From Lachnospiraceae bacterium (lineage in GTDB: Bacteria > Bacillota_A > Clostridia > Lachnospirales > Lachnospiraceae), in contig VSNT01000025.1 of NCBI GenBank assembly GCA_009774465.1, positions 1-34,260 on the forward strand: a stretch of DNA of 34,260 bases, written 5' to 3'. Below the pieces are notes generated by a model, which did not search any database, was not told the origin of the DNA, and was given only the letters and a program-made list of their open reading frames with translations. The translations under genes and the position numbers were made by a program. Below, one piece after another: positions 17,461 through 26,171 of this stretch; position 1 is the stretch's first letter, and each line of letters starts with the position of its first letter.

Positions 17461-18459
17461 ATGAGTAGAAGAACTTTATACGGAACTGTCATCGTAACAT
17501 ACAGGTGCAACGCTCATTGCAATATGTGCGACTGTTTTAAAGATCCTACCAGACCGGAAGAGGAAATTACATTAGATACCATTAAAAAGCTGCCGGAGAT
17601 GGCTTTTACAAATATTACCGGCGGTGAGCCATTTATCCGTAAAGATTTGCCGGATATTGTAAGGGAATTATATAAGAAATCCGACCGTGTGGTTATTTCC
17701 ACCAACGGATATTTCACAGACAGGATTATTGCCCTTTGCAGAGAGTTTCCCAAAGTGGGAATCCGCATCAGCATAGAAGGGCTGCAGAAAACCAACGATA
17801 AGATCAGAGGAATTCCCGATGGTTTTAACAGAGGATATAATACTTTAAAAACATTAGTTGAGATGAAGCATCCTGACGTGGGCTTTGGCATGACGGTGCA
17901 GGATATGAACTGTGAAGATCTTGTACCTCTTTATCATATTGCAAACGATATGGGAATGGAGTTTGCAACAGCAACACTTCATAACTCTTTTTACTTTAGA
18001 AAGACAGATAATAAAATTGATGATAAGCTAAAGGTGGCTCAGAATTTTGAAAAGCTGATTAATGAGCTGCTTGCCAGCAAATCCCCTAAAAAGTGGTTCC
18101 GAGCTTATTTTAATCATGGACTGATTAATTATATTTATGGAAATAAGCGGCTTTTACCCTGCGATATGTCTAAAAACGCCTTTTTTATTGATCCCTTTGG
18201 AGATGTGATTCCCTGTAACGGCATGGAAAAAAAGGCAGTTATGGGGAACTTAAATGAGCAGTCATGGGACCAGCTCTGGAATTCCCAGCAGGCGAAAAAT
18301 GTGCGTACCTGCACCAAAAACTGTGACCGCAACTGCTGGATGATCGGAAGCGCATCCCCGGCTATGCATAAGTATATCTGGGTGCCCGGATGGTGGGTGA
18401 TCAGGCATAAATTCTTAAAAGGCGGGAAATACAGTCTTAAAGAAAACAAGTTTATATGA
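17461..18459 (+). CDS. Radical SAM enzyme with SPASM-like C-terminal cysteines
   Basis: 332 aa. CNAHCNMC places C16, C20 and C23 as the CxxxCxxC ligands of the 4Fe-4S cluster that cleaves S-adenosylmethionine. GGEP at 54-57 is the SAM-binding motif, and STNGYF and RISIEG are further barrel strands. Late cysteines at 234, 252, 284, 288 and 292 resemble a SPASM/twitch auxiliary cluster. The product is probably a sugar- or lipid-modifying radical enzyme of the locus (epimerisation, dehydration or methylation-type chemistry), but nothing in the sequence fixes the reaction. The last 25 residues are aromatic and basic (WVPGWWVIRHKF), suggesting membrane association. It lies between two GT4 genes, with GGAGG 6-10 nt upstream. 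Confidence 0.85.
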   Translation: MSRRTLYGTVIVTYRCNAHCNMCDCFKDPTRPEEEITLDTIKKLPEMAFTNITGGEPFIRKDLPDIVRELYKKSDRVVISTNGYFTDRIIALCREFPKVGIRISIEGLQKTNDKIRGIPDGFNRGYNTLKTLVEMKHPDVGFGMTVQDMNCEDLVPLYHIANDMGMEFATATLHNSFYFRKTDNKIDDKLKVAQNFEKLINELLASKSPKKWFRAYFNHGLINYIYGNKRLLPCDMSKNAFFIDPFGDVIPCNGMEKKAVMGNLNEQSWDQLWNSQQAKNVRTCTKNCDRNCWMIGSASPAMHKYIWVPGWWVIRHKFLKGGKYSLKENKFI

Positions 18460-18493
18460 TATGATGGAAAGAGGATAAAAAGGAATTTACAGT

Positions 18494-19639
18494 ATGGCAG
18501 ATGAAGTTAGAAAGATAGCAATGATAGGACAGAAGCGTTCTCCTTCCAGAGAAGGCGGTGTAGAGGTTGTGGTGACACAGCTTTCTGTTCGTATGGCCAA
18601 ACGGGGATATCATCTGGATTTATATAACAGGTGGGGCTATCATGTGTCAGGACGTTCCTTTACGGATGAGTCCGGCATTACATATCCGGAAATCAGAACA
18701 CTTAAAATCCCTACATTTCGAAATGGTAAATTAAATGCAATTGTATATACCATACTGGGAACAATCAGAGCGCTTTTTGGAAGATATGATGTGATTCATT
18801 ATCATGCGGAAGGCCCCTGTATTATGCTGTGGCTCCCTAAACTCTTTGGAATACGGGTAATTGCCACAATTCACGGACTGGACTGGCAGAGGGCCAAATG
18901 GGGGAATTTTGCATCAAAGGTGTTAAAGACGGGAGAAAAGGTTGCTGCAAAATATGCTGACGAGGTGATTGTTCTTTCCAAGAATGTCCAGGAGTATTTT
19001 AAAACCACCTACGGACGGGATACTCATTATATTCCAAATGGAATAGAAAAACCAATTTTTAAAGAAGCAGAACAGATTAAGGACAAGTGGGGGCTTGAAA
19101 AGGATGGCTATATCCTGTTTCTTGCACGTATCGTACCGGAAAAGGGGCTTCACTATCTGATAGATGCCTACGAACAGCTCCATACAGATAAAAGATTAGT
19201 GATTGCAGGCGGGAGCAGCAATGCAATGGAATATATGGAAGAAATCCGCAGGAAAGCTTCGGAAAATGAGAACATTCTTATGACGGACTTTGTGCAGGGA
19301 GAGATTTTGGCAGAGCTTCTTTCCAATGCCTATTTGTTTGTATTGCCCAGCGACGTTGAAGGCATGGCAATCAGTTTACTTGAGGCAATGAGCTATGGCA
19401 ACTGCTGTCTGGTGAGTGATATCAGCGAAAACATTGAGGTGGTGGAGGATCGGGCAGTATCATTTCGAAAGGGAGACGTGCAGGATTTGAAAGAAAAACT
19501 GTCAGAGCTTCTTAAAGATAAAGCAAAGGTAGAGGCTTTTAAACAGAATGCCTCTGATTTTATTACCGGCAAGTATAATTGGGATGATGTGATTGATGAG
19601 ACGCTGAAATTATATAAAAAGCCGGTAAATAAGAAATAA
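18494..19639 (+). CDS. Glycosyltransferase family 4 (DUF1972/rhamnosyltransferase-like)
   Basis: 381 aa. The N-terminus, MIGQKRSPSREGGVEVVV, is the DUF1972-type opening found on rhamnosyl- and related transferases; HYHAEGP and TIHGLDWQRAKWG (about 122-134) are conserved in this subgroup. The donor domain starts YILFLARIVPEKGLHYLIDA, and EX7E is E289 and E297. Probable cytoplasmic sugar transfer to the lipid-linked unit; rhamnose is only a family-based guess, since no dTDP-rhamnose genes are present. An AAAAAGGA stretch precedes the ATG. After this gene the base composition becomes clearly more A+T-rich. Confidence 0.85.
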   Translation: MADEVRKIAMIGQKRSPSREGGVEVVVTQLSVRMAKRGYHLDLYNRWGYHVSGRSFTDESGITYPEIRTLKIPTFRNGKLNAIVYTILGTIRALFGRYDVIHYHAEGPCIMLWLPKLFGIRVIATIHGLDWQRAKWGNFASKVLKTGEKVAAKYADEVIVLSKNVQEYFKTTYGRDTHYIPNGIEKPIFKEAEQIKDKWGLEKDGYILFLARIVPEKGLHYLIDAYEQLHTDKRLVIAGGSSNAMEYMEEIRRKASENENILMTDFVQGEILAELLSNAYLFVLPSDVEGMAISLLEAMSYGNCCLVSDISENIEVVEDRAVSFRKGDVQDLKEKLSELLKDKAKVEAFKQNASDFITGKYNWDDVIDETLKLYKKPVNKK

Positions 19640-19665
19640 AATAAATTGATATAAGGAGACAGGGT

Positions 19666-22401
19666 ATGCAGAAGGAAAAGAAAAATAATTTCAAATATTA
19701 TCTGGCATATTCTGCTCTTTTTTTGCTGCTGGCAGGCATGATTTATTCTGTGTTTATCAGGAATAATAAGTCTTTTGTTTATGCTCTGTATGGGGATGGG
19801 CATAATTATTTTAATTTTCTTGTCTATTATGGGAAATGGCTTCGCCAGATTGTTACAACAGTTTTACAGGAGCATAGACTGATTATACCTTTATGGGATA
19901 TGAGAATAGGCTATGGTTCAGATATAATTTCAACCTTTGGCTGCATGAATTTTGGAGATCCATTAAATTTACTGGCAGTATTTTTCTCTGCTGATAATAC
20001 AGAGCTTTTATATAATTTTTTGGCTATATTTCGTATGTGGCTGGCTGGGCTGTCTTTCTCAATATTTGGTCTATATCAAAAAAAATCAAAAATGGGGGTT
20101 CTTGGAGGAAGCATTATTTATGCTTTTTGCGGTTATGCACTATTTATAGGTATTAGAGACGTATTTTTCATGGGTGCAATGTACATTCTTCCTGTGATTT
20201 TTATTGGGGTGGATAAAGTATTTAAAAAAGAAAAACCACATCTTTTTATTTTGATGACAGCTTTAGCGGCAATTACAAATTATTATCTGTTTTTTATGAT
20301 AAGCATCTGGGTATTTATTTACGGAGTTTATCGCTACTTTATGCTATTTGGAAAAGAGGGAATTAAATTTCCTAAAATAGCATGTTGGATTTTAAAATGT
20401 ATAGGATATTATTTGATTGGTACAGCTATGGCAGGTGCTATATTGATTCCGACTGCGATACAGTTGATGGGAGCTGAAAGACTGTCAAATCAAAGCAGTA
20501 TCCCCCTTTTTTATTCCTTTGATTATTATTGGAAACTGCTTGTAAGATTTACTACATCGGAGTCTATGGAAGTATGGTCTCACTTAGGGTTTGCGCCTGT
20601 TTGTGTTATAGCAATTATAATATTGTTTTTAAAAAGGGATAAAAAATATTTTCCATATAAAGTAGCATTTCTCATGTGTATGCTGTTTTTAATGATACCT
20701 TTCGTCGGTTCACTTATGAATGCAGGTTCATATGTAGTCAATCGCTGGGTATGGGCATTTTCTATGCTGGTTTCTTATATTTATGTTGAAATTTATCCGG
20801 AGCTGTTCACATTAAAGAAAAATGAGAAAATTATTATTATTTTCTTGTGTATTGGTTATGCTTTCCTGTGTTTAGCAAGGACAGAGTTTCGGACAACGCA
20901 AATGGCTGTGATGATGGTTATATTGCTAATCAGTGTTTTAATGCTGCTTATAGGAGACTATCTGGGTAAAAATATTTTCATATGGAAATATTTGGTTTTG
21001 GGGTGTATTATCATTGGTGTAACTGCGAATGGAATTTTCAGGTATGCGTGGTTTGGCAGCAATTATGCAGCAGGCTTTGTGGACCGCGGCAGTGCATGGA
21101 ACCTGATTCATGACAATTTGCCGTGCAGGAATTTAGAAGAAATGCAGGATCATGAAATTGTAAGATATGATTCCATAGGGAAATTGGAACCAATGTACAA
21201 TACAGCCATGAATCATAAGATTAATGGCACAAATTTTTATTTTAGTTTAGCGGATGGGACTATTACGCGATATTTTGATGATTTAAATGTAAATGTTGAA
21301 ATGGAGCACAGGTATAAGGGAATGGATGAGCGGACGATATTGGAACGTTTATCTGGTGTTAAATATTGTATTTCAGATATAGATTCTTTTTTATTCTTAC
21401 CTTATGGGTATGATAAAACGGTGTTTTCCACTAATGAATATGTGATTAATGAAAATGAAAATGCGCTTCCTATTGGCTATACCTATACAGCTTATTTACC
21501 CTATGCGGAATATGAAGGGCTTTCTGCCATAAGGAAGCAGCAGGCGATTATGCAATGTGCTGTGGTTGATGAAGAGGAAATAAATCTTAATTTTACTAAG
21601 GGAAATCCTGTATATACAGAAAAAGAGCTTTTCTTTACTGTGGAGTCGGATGAAGGGATAGAGATACTTGATGACAGGATACTTGTTTCAGATACGGAAG
21701 CGATAGTGAAGATAAAGATTGATGCACAGGCCGGTAGTGAGATTTATTTGGCTTTTTCAGGTATGATATATACAAATTCTGAAGGGACAGAGTCGGGGCA
21801 GAGTATACTTACTTATAGCAGAGATAATTGTACAAAGGAACAGACTCTATATTCCACCGATCATCCTTTTTATCATGGACGGGATGACTATATAATCAAT
21901 ATGGGCTATGTTGATAAAACAGAGGAAATGGAAATTATTCTTGGATTTTCCAAAAAAGGAACTTATCTTTTAAATGAAATGACAGCTGTGGCACAGCCAA
22001 TGAATCAGATAGATGAGCAGACAAATGCGTTGGCAGAAGAATCACTTGAAAATATTGTAATTGGAGCAAACAAAATCAGTGGTACAATTAATGCTTCAAC
22101 AAACAGGCTTTTGTGCATTTCAGTCCCCTATAGTAAAGGGTGGACTGCTTATGTAGATGGAGTCGAAACAGAAGTAAAGTGTCTAAATGGTGTATATAAT
22201 GGAATTGAGATAGTACCAGGTGAACACGAAATTTTAATGAAATATAGAACTCCAGGGCTATGGCTGGGACTGCTGCTTGTGATGGCAGGTATACTGGCAT
22301 ATATAGGAGTAGTTATTTATTGGAGAAAAAACAATGAGAGTAATGTATATAGCGCCCAGATTCCACACCAATCAAAGCGCGGTGGTGAAGGGATGGATTG
22401 A
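19666..22401 (+). CDS. YfhO-family membrane protein (GT-C-like glycosyltransferase)
   Basis: 911 aa. About a dozen membrane helices fill residues 14-480, then a soluble, probably extracytoplasmic region of about 375 residues rich in beta-type sequence, and a last helix near 863-885. ALYGDGHNYF, with D44 just after helix 1, fits the first-loop acid of GT-C enzymes. Bacillus subtilis YfhO (about 860 aa) has been tied to outside-the-membrane glycosylation of lipoteichoic acid, so addition of a side sugar from a polyprenyl-phosphate donor is the likely role. AAGGAG precedes the ATG. The frame runs 68 nt into the next gene; its final ~23 residues look like read-through rather than conserved sequence. 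Confidence 0.83.
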   Translation: MQKEKKNNFKYYLAYSALFLLLAGMIYSVFIRNNKSFVYALYGDGHNYFNFLVYYGKWLRQIVTTVLQEHRLIIPLWDMRIGYGSDIISTFGCMNFGDPLNLLAVFFSADNTELLYNFLAIFRMWLAGLSFSIFGLYQKKSKMGVLGGSIIYAFCGYALFIGIRDVFFMGAMYILPVIFIGVDKVFKKEKPHLFILMTALAAITNYYLFFMISIWVFIYGVYRYFMLFGKEGIKFPKIACWILKCIGYYLIGTAMAGAILIPTAIQLMGAERLSNQSSIPLFYSFDYYWKLLVRFTTSESMEVWSHLGFAPVCVIAIIILFLKRDKKYFPYKVAFLMCMLFLMIPFVGSLMNAGSYVVNRWVWAFSMLVSYIYVEIYPELFTLKKNEKIIIIFLCIGYAFLCLARTEFRTTQMAVMMVILLISVLMLLIGDYLGKNIFIWKYLVLGCIIIGVTANGIFRYAWFGSNYAAGFVDRGSAWNLIHDNLPCRNLEEMQDHEIVRYDSIGKLEPMYNTAMNHKINGTNFYFSLADGTITRYFDDLNVNVEMEHRYKGMDERTILERLSGVKYCISDIDSFLFLPYGYDKTVFSTNEYVINENENALPIGYTYTAYLPYAEYEGLSAIRKQQAIMQCAVVDEEEINLNFTKGNPVYTEKELFFTVESDEGIEILDDRILVSDTEAIVKIKIDAQAGSEIYLAFSGMIYTNSEGTESGQSILTYSRDNCTKEQTLYSTDHPFYHGRDDYIINMGYVDKTEEMEIILGFSKKGTYLLNEMTAVAQPMNQIDEQTNALAEESLENIVIGANKISGTINASTNRLLCISVPYSKGWTAYVDGVETEVKCLNGVYNGIEIVPGEHEILMKYRTPGLWLGLLLVMAGILAYIGVVIYWRKNNESNVYSAQIPHQSKRGGEGMD

Positions 22402-23464
22402 AAGAGGAGATGAAGTTACCTTTATCAGCTATTATACGGCGATTATAGAGGACTATTCTTATATAAAACCGATTGTGTTAGGATTTTCAAAGTGGTATTA
22501 TCCTATTGACTGGCTGTATGTTAATGTAATAAAGCGCCATGATCCCGGGAACACAGCATTTAAGATTAATCATGGATTTCCGCCTATCCTGCGGATTAGA
22601 AAGGTGATGAAAACACAAAAACCGGATCTGGTTATAATGCGTGACCGTACCTTGTATACAATTGTGGCTAACCTATTTTGCAGAAGATACGGTTATAAAG
22701 CTGTTTTGTATAACCAAAGTCCCTTGTGGGACAGATCGCCCAAACAGGACTTTATTCATAAATTAGTAAGAAAAATGACTCCGGAAAAAAGGATGACTCC
22801 GGTAATTGGTTTTGAATCAGAAGAAAAGCAGATAGAAAAAGGTTCCTATTTTGTGCCATTTGTGGCAGAGCCGCAGATGACGCCCAAAGAAAAAAAATAT
22901 TTTATTGACAATAAAATTGAAATACTTTCGATCGGAAAATTTGAACCAAGAAAACATCATATTATGTTATCCGGTATTATTGGAGAGTTAAGTAAGGAGA
23001 TACCGGATATTCATCTTACTATTATTGGAGAGGCCACAGGAAGACTTCAAAAGGAACATTTGCAGGAAGTGAAAACCTATATAAAGGAACACCGGCTGGA
23101 AGCTTATGTTACTATTAAGATTAATGTGCCCAGAAAAGAAACGAATGAGTATTTTAAAAGAACAGATGTGTTTGTAATTCCCAGCACCAGAGAAATGGCG
23201 TCTATTTCCCAGTTAGAAGCAATGAGCTTTTCGATTCCGGTTATTATCAGTGATAAAAACGGCGCGGCATGTTATGTGGAGGATGGTCAATCCGGGTATT
23301 TATTTAAAGATTGTGACAGGGAAGACTTAAAGGAAAAAGCAAGGCTGATGTTATCTGACAGAGACAGAATTAAGAAAATGGGCGAAGAGAGCTATCGTAA
23401 AGTATGTGAAGAGTACACATTTCAAAATTATTATCAGGCAGTTATGGACATGCTGCACAGCTAG
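22334..23464 (+). CDS. Glycosyltransferase family 4
   Basis: 376 aa. MYIAPRFHTNQSAVVKGWIE forms the N-terminal loop and YNQSPLWDRSP lies near 137. The donor half begins ILSIGKFEPRKHHIML, and EX7E is E287 and E295 in REMASISQLEAM. It starts at ATG 22334 with GGAG 8 nt upstream, inside the end of the YfhO-family gene (68-nt overlap, different frame); ATG 22343 is a close alternative. The overlap suggests coupled expression or recent extension of the upstream frame. Its partner could be the YfhO-type protein, for example by making its lipid-linked donor, but that is only an inference from position. Confidence 0.83.
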   Translation: MRVMYIAPRFHTNQSAVVKGWIERGDEVTFISYYTAIIEDYSYIKPIVLGFSKWYYPIDWLYVNVIKRHDPGNTAFKINHGFPPILRIRKVMKTQKPDLVIMRDRTLYTIVANLFCRRYGYKAVLYNQSPLWDRSPKQDFIHKLVRKMTPEKRMTPVIGFESEEKQIEKGSYFVPFVAEPQMTPKEKKYFIDNKIEILSIGKFEPRKHHIMLSGIIGELSKEIPDIHLTIIGEATGRLQKEHLQEVKTYIKEHRLEAYVTIKINVPRKETNEYFKRTDVFVIPSTREMASISQLEAMSFSIPVIISDKNGAACYVEDGQSGYLFKDCDREDLKEKARLMLSDRDRIKKMGEESYRKVCEEYTFQNYYQAVMDMLHS

Positions 23465-23479
23465 AGGAGGAATTCCTGT

Positions 23480-24415
23480 TTGAAAGAAAAAATAAAGGAA
23501 ATGATTGCATCTATTGTGTATGCACTGTATGAAAAAGGGATTCTGAAAAATCATATTCAGGTAGCCTCCATTGATGAAACTATTGATGCCCTGATTGACA
23601 CGGATAACAGTCTGGTCAGGTTTGGGGACGGAGAAATTACGCTGATTTCAGGAATCGCCAGCGCAACCCAGCTGGGGAACAGTGAACTGGCAAAGAGGCT
23701 GGTGCAGGTGCTTGAAAGTGATGAAGATAAATTGCTGGTGGCTGTTGTAGACGGATTTGGAAGTATGAGCTGTCTTCACAGGGACAGTCAGAACTTTTGG
23801 AAGAAGCATTTTCTGAAATATCGAAAGGATTACAACAAGTATTGTCATCCTGAAAAATTATATTATAATGCATTGGTTTCAAGGTGTTATTATCCAATGA
23901 AGGATCGCAGCAAGTGTACAGAGCGGTTTGAGCGGATTAAGGATGTGTGGAAGGATAAAAAGATTGTTATTGTTGAGGGGGAAAAGACACATAATGGAGT
24001 GGAAAATGATTTGTTTTCAAAAGCATTGGAAACAAAAAGAATAGTATGTCCCGCACAAAATGCTTATGAAGTATATGAAAAAATAATAAAAGCTTGCCTT
24101 AATTTTGGCAGGGAGTATTTGTTTTTACTTTCTCTTGGAGCGGCAGCAAAGCCATTAACGTATGATTTATTTAAAAAAGGGTATCGGGTAATTGATATTG
24201 GAAATCTGGATTTGGAATATGAGTGGTATCGAAATCAGGTAAAGGAAAAGACGACTATCAAAAAACATGAAATTGTTGGCGTCTCAGATAACATAAATGC
24301 AGGATATACAGATTATTTAGAGGAGATTTCTTTTATAGTGTCAGGAGAACAGGGAATGTGTCATTGGCATGGAAAGGACATAAATGAAGCAAAAAATTGG
24401 ATATATATTAACTAA
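23480..24415 (+). CDS. GT-D fold glycosyltransferase (DUF1792)
   Basis: 311 aa. SLVRFGDGEI at about 44-53, with D50 and E52, is the signature of the DUF1792/GT-D fold first described for the streptococcal serine-rich-repeat glycoprotein glycosylation enzyme (GT-D). The rest of the domain, including KIVIVEGEKTHNG and LSLGAAAKPLTYDL, agrees. It probably transfers glucose or a related sugar from a UDP donor. The start is a TTG at 23480; GAGGAGG lies about 9 nt upstream and no ATG is close, so I trust it. The end overlaps the following ABC exporter gene by 32 nt. Confidence 0.83.
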   Translation: MKEKIKEMIASIVYALYEKGILKNHIQVASIDETIDALIDTDNSLVRFGDGEITLISGIASATQLGNSELAKRLVQVLESDEDKLLVAVVDGFGSMSCLHRDSQNFWKKHFLKYRKDYNKYCHPEKLYYNALVSRCYYPMKDRSKCTERFERIKDVWKDKKIVIVEGEKTHNGVENDLFSKALETKRIVCPAQNAYEVYEKIIKACLNFGREYLFLLSLGAAAKPLTYDLFKKGYRVIDIGNLDLEYEWYRNQVKEKTTIKKHEIVGVSDNINAGYTDYLEEISFIVSGEQGMCHWHGKDINEAKNWIYIN

Positions 24416-26132
24416 AAGAGATAAAAGAACAGTCTTTTTACTATTGTGGATGACAATAATAGGGAGTTTTCTGGAACTGGCAGGTGTTGCCATATTTTTA
24501 CCCTTTGTGGATATCATAATGTATCCCAATTATGTGACTGACGATCCTTATTTGAGCTGGTTTTATACAAAGGGAGGATTTAATTCGGTTAAAGGATTTG
24601 AAGTATTTCTTTGTGCAGTTATTATATGTATTTATATTGTAAAGAATCTGTATCTTGTCTGGCAGAAAAATGTTACTTATAAGTTTTCTTTCCGTATTCA
24701 GAAACAGTTGGCTACTAAGCTTTTAAACTCATATATGAATCAGCCATATACTTTTCACTTGCGCAAAAATGTTGCTGAGCTGCAGAGAGCATTGCAGGAG
24801 GATGTTGCAAATTTTTCAGGTTTTATTATGCAGGCAATGGAACTCATTGCAGAACTTGGAGTTTGCACTTTAATGGGAATTTATCTGCTGACAGTAAGTA
24901 AAACGATTACCATTGTAGTGGTTGGATTATTAATAGTTTGCGTATTTGGGTTTACAAGTGCAACAAAAAAACTTTCCAAAGGGCTTGGAAAAGACTGCCA
25001 GCATTATAAGGCGAAAATTTATCAATGGATTAATCAGTCTTTGGGAGGGATTAAGGAAGTAAAAATTCTGGCAAGAGAAGATTATTTTTTGACTTCGTAC
25101 AATGATTACTATGGGAAATATGCCAGGGCACTGCAGATATTGAAATTGATTAGCATGATTCCTAAATACATTGTGGAAGCTGTTTGTATGACAGGGCTTG
25201 TGCTGGCGATTATTATCAAAATTCTGCTTGGAGAAGCAGATATGATCCATTTTATTCCCCAGCTTACTTTGTTTGCAACAGCTGCTTTTCGTTTGCTGCC
25301 AGCGGTGGGAAGGATTAACGGTTATTTATCACAATTGCTTTTTTACATGCCCAGTATTGATCTGGTTTATCATGATCTAAAAGAGATCGAGAAGTATCAG
25401 GAAGAAATAGGGCATGAGGGAGAAGGTTCCTTTGAGCTTCTGAATGAAATTCATATCGACCATGTAACCTTCAGATATCCGGATGGTGTGGAGGATGTGG
25501 TTCATCATGTGGATTTCAAAATTCCAAAGGGAAAAACAGTTGCATTTATAGGACCTTCAGGAGCAGGAAAGACTACAATGGTAGACATTATTTTGGGGCT
25601 GCTGCAGCCGACAGAGGGTGTCGTTTATGCTGATCAGATTAATATTCATAAGAACCTGAATAAATGGCATAAGCAGATAGGGTATATTCCTCAAACGATC
25701 TATCTTGCAGATGATACGATACGGGCAAATATTGCATTTGGTGTTTTTGAAAATGACATTGATGATGAAGCGGTAAACCGGGCATTGCAGCAGGCACAAT
25801 TGGATGGATTTATCAATACGCTTCCGGAAGGGATTAATACGTATGTGGGAGACAGAGGCGTCAGATTATCAGGAGGACAGAGACAGCGTATAGGAATTGC
25901 CAGGGCACTTTATCATAATCCTGAAATATTGGTTCTCGATGAAGCAACTTCTGCACTTGATAACGAAACAGAAACAGCGGTTATGGAAGCAATCGACAGC
26001 CTGCAGGGAATGAAGACCATGCTGATTATTGCGCATAGGCTTACGACTATCAGAAATGCAGACTTTATTTATGAAGTAGCTGATGGACATGTAATCAGCA
26101 GAGAAAAACAGGAAGTTTTTGAAGTAGATTGA
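24384..26132 (+). CDS. ABC exporter, second PglK/MsbA-like copy
   Basis: 582 aa with an N-terminal six-helix membrane domain (ELAGVAIFLPFVDII near residue 32 matches ETLGVGAMMPVVTALL of the first copy) and a complete ATPase: Walker A GPSGAGKTT (390-398), LSGGQ (495-499), Walker B D519-E520 and switch H551. All catalytic motifs are intact, so the protein should be active. It starts inside the GT-D gene (32-nt overlap) with AAGGA upstream. Having two such exporters in one locus suggests flipping of two different lipid-linked glycans, or an asymmetric pair. Homology to 162-1937 is clear along the whole length, but the two are well diverged. Confidence 0.88.
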   Translation: MKQKIGYILTKRDKRTVFLLLWMTIIGSFLELAGVAIFLPFVDIIMYPNYVTDDPYLSWFYTKGGFNSVKGFEVFLCAVIICIYIVKNLYLVWQKNVTYKFSFRIQKQLATKLLNSYMNQPYTFHLRKNVAELQRALQEDVANFSGFIMQAMELIAELGVCTLMGIYLLTVSKTITIVVVGLLIVCVFGFTSATKKLSKGLGKDCQHYKAKIYQWINQSLGGIKEVKILAREDYFLTSYNDYYGKYARALQILKLISMIPKYIVEAVCMTGLVLAIIIKILLGEADMIHFIPQLTLFATAAFRLLPAVGRINGYLSQLLFYMPSIDLVYHDLKEIEKYQEEIGHEGEGSFELLNEIHIDHVTFRYPDGVEDVVHHVDFKIPKGKTVAFIGPSGAGKTTMVDIILGLLQPTEGVVYADQINIHKNLNKWHKQIGYIPQTIYLADDTIRANIAFGVFENDIDDEAVNRALQQAQLDGFINTLPEGINTYVGDRGVRLSGGQRQRIGIARALYHNPEILVLDEATSALDNETETAVMEAIDSLQGMKTMLIIAHRLTTIRNADFIYEVADGHVISREKQEVFEVD

Positions 26133-26171
26133 TCAGGATGAAAATAGACAGGTCGAGGTGGAAGACTGATT

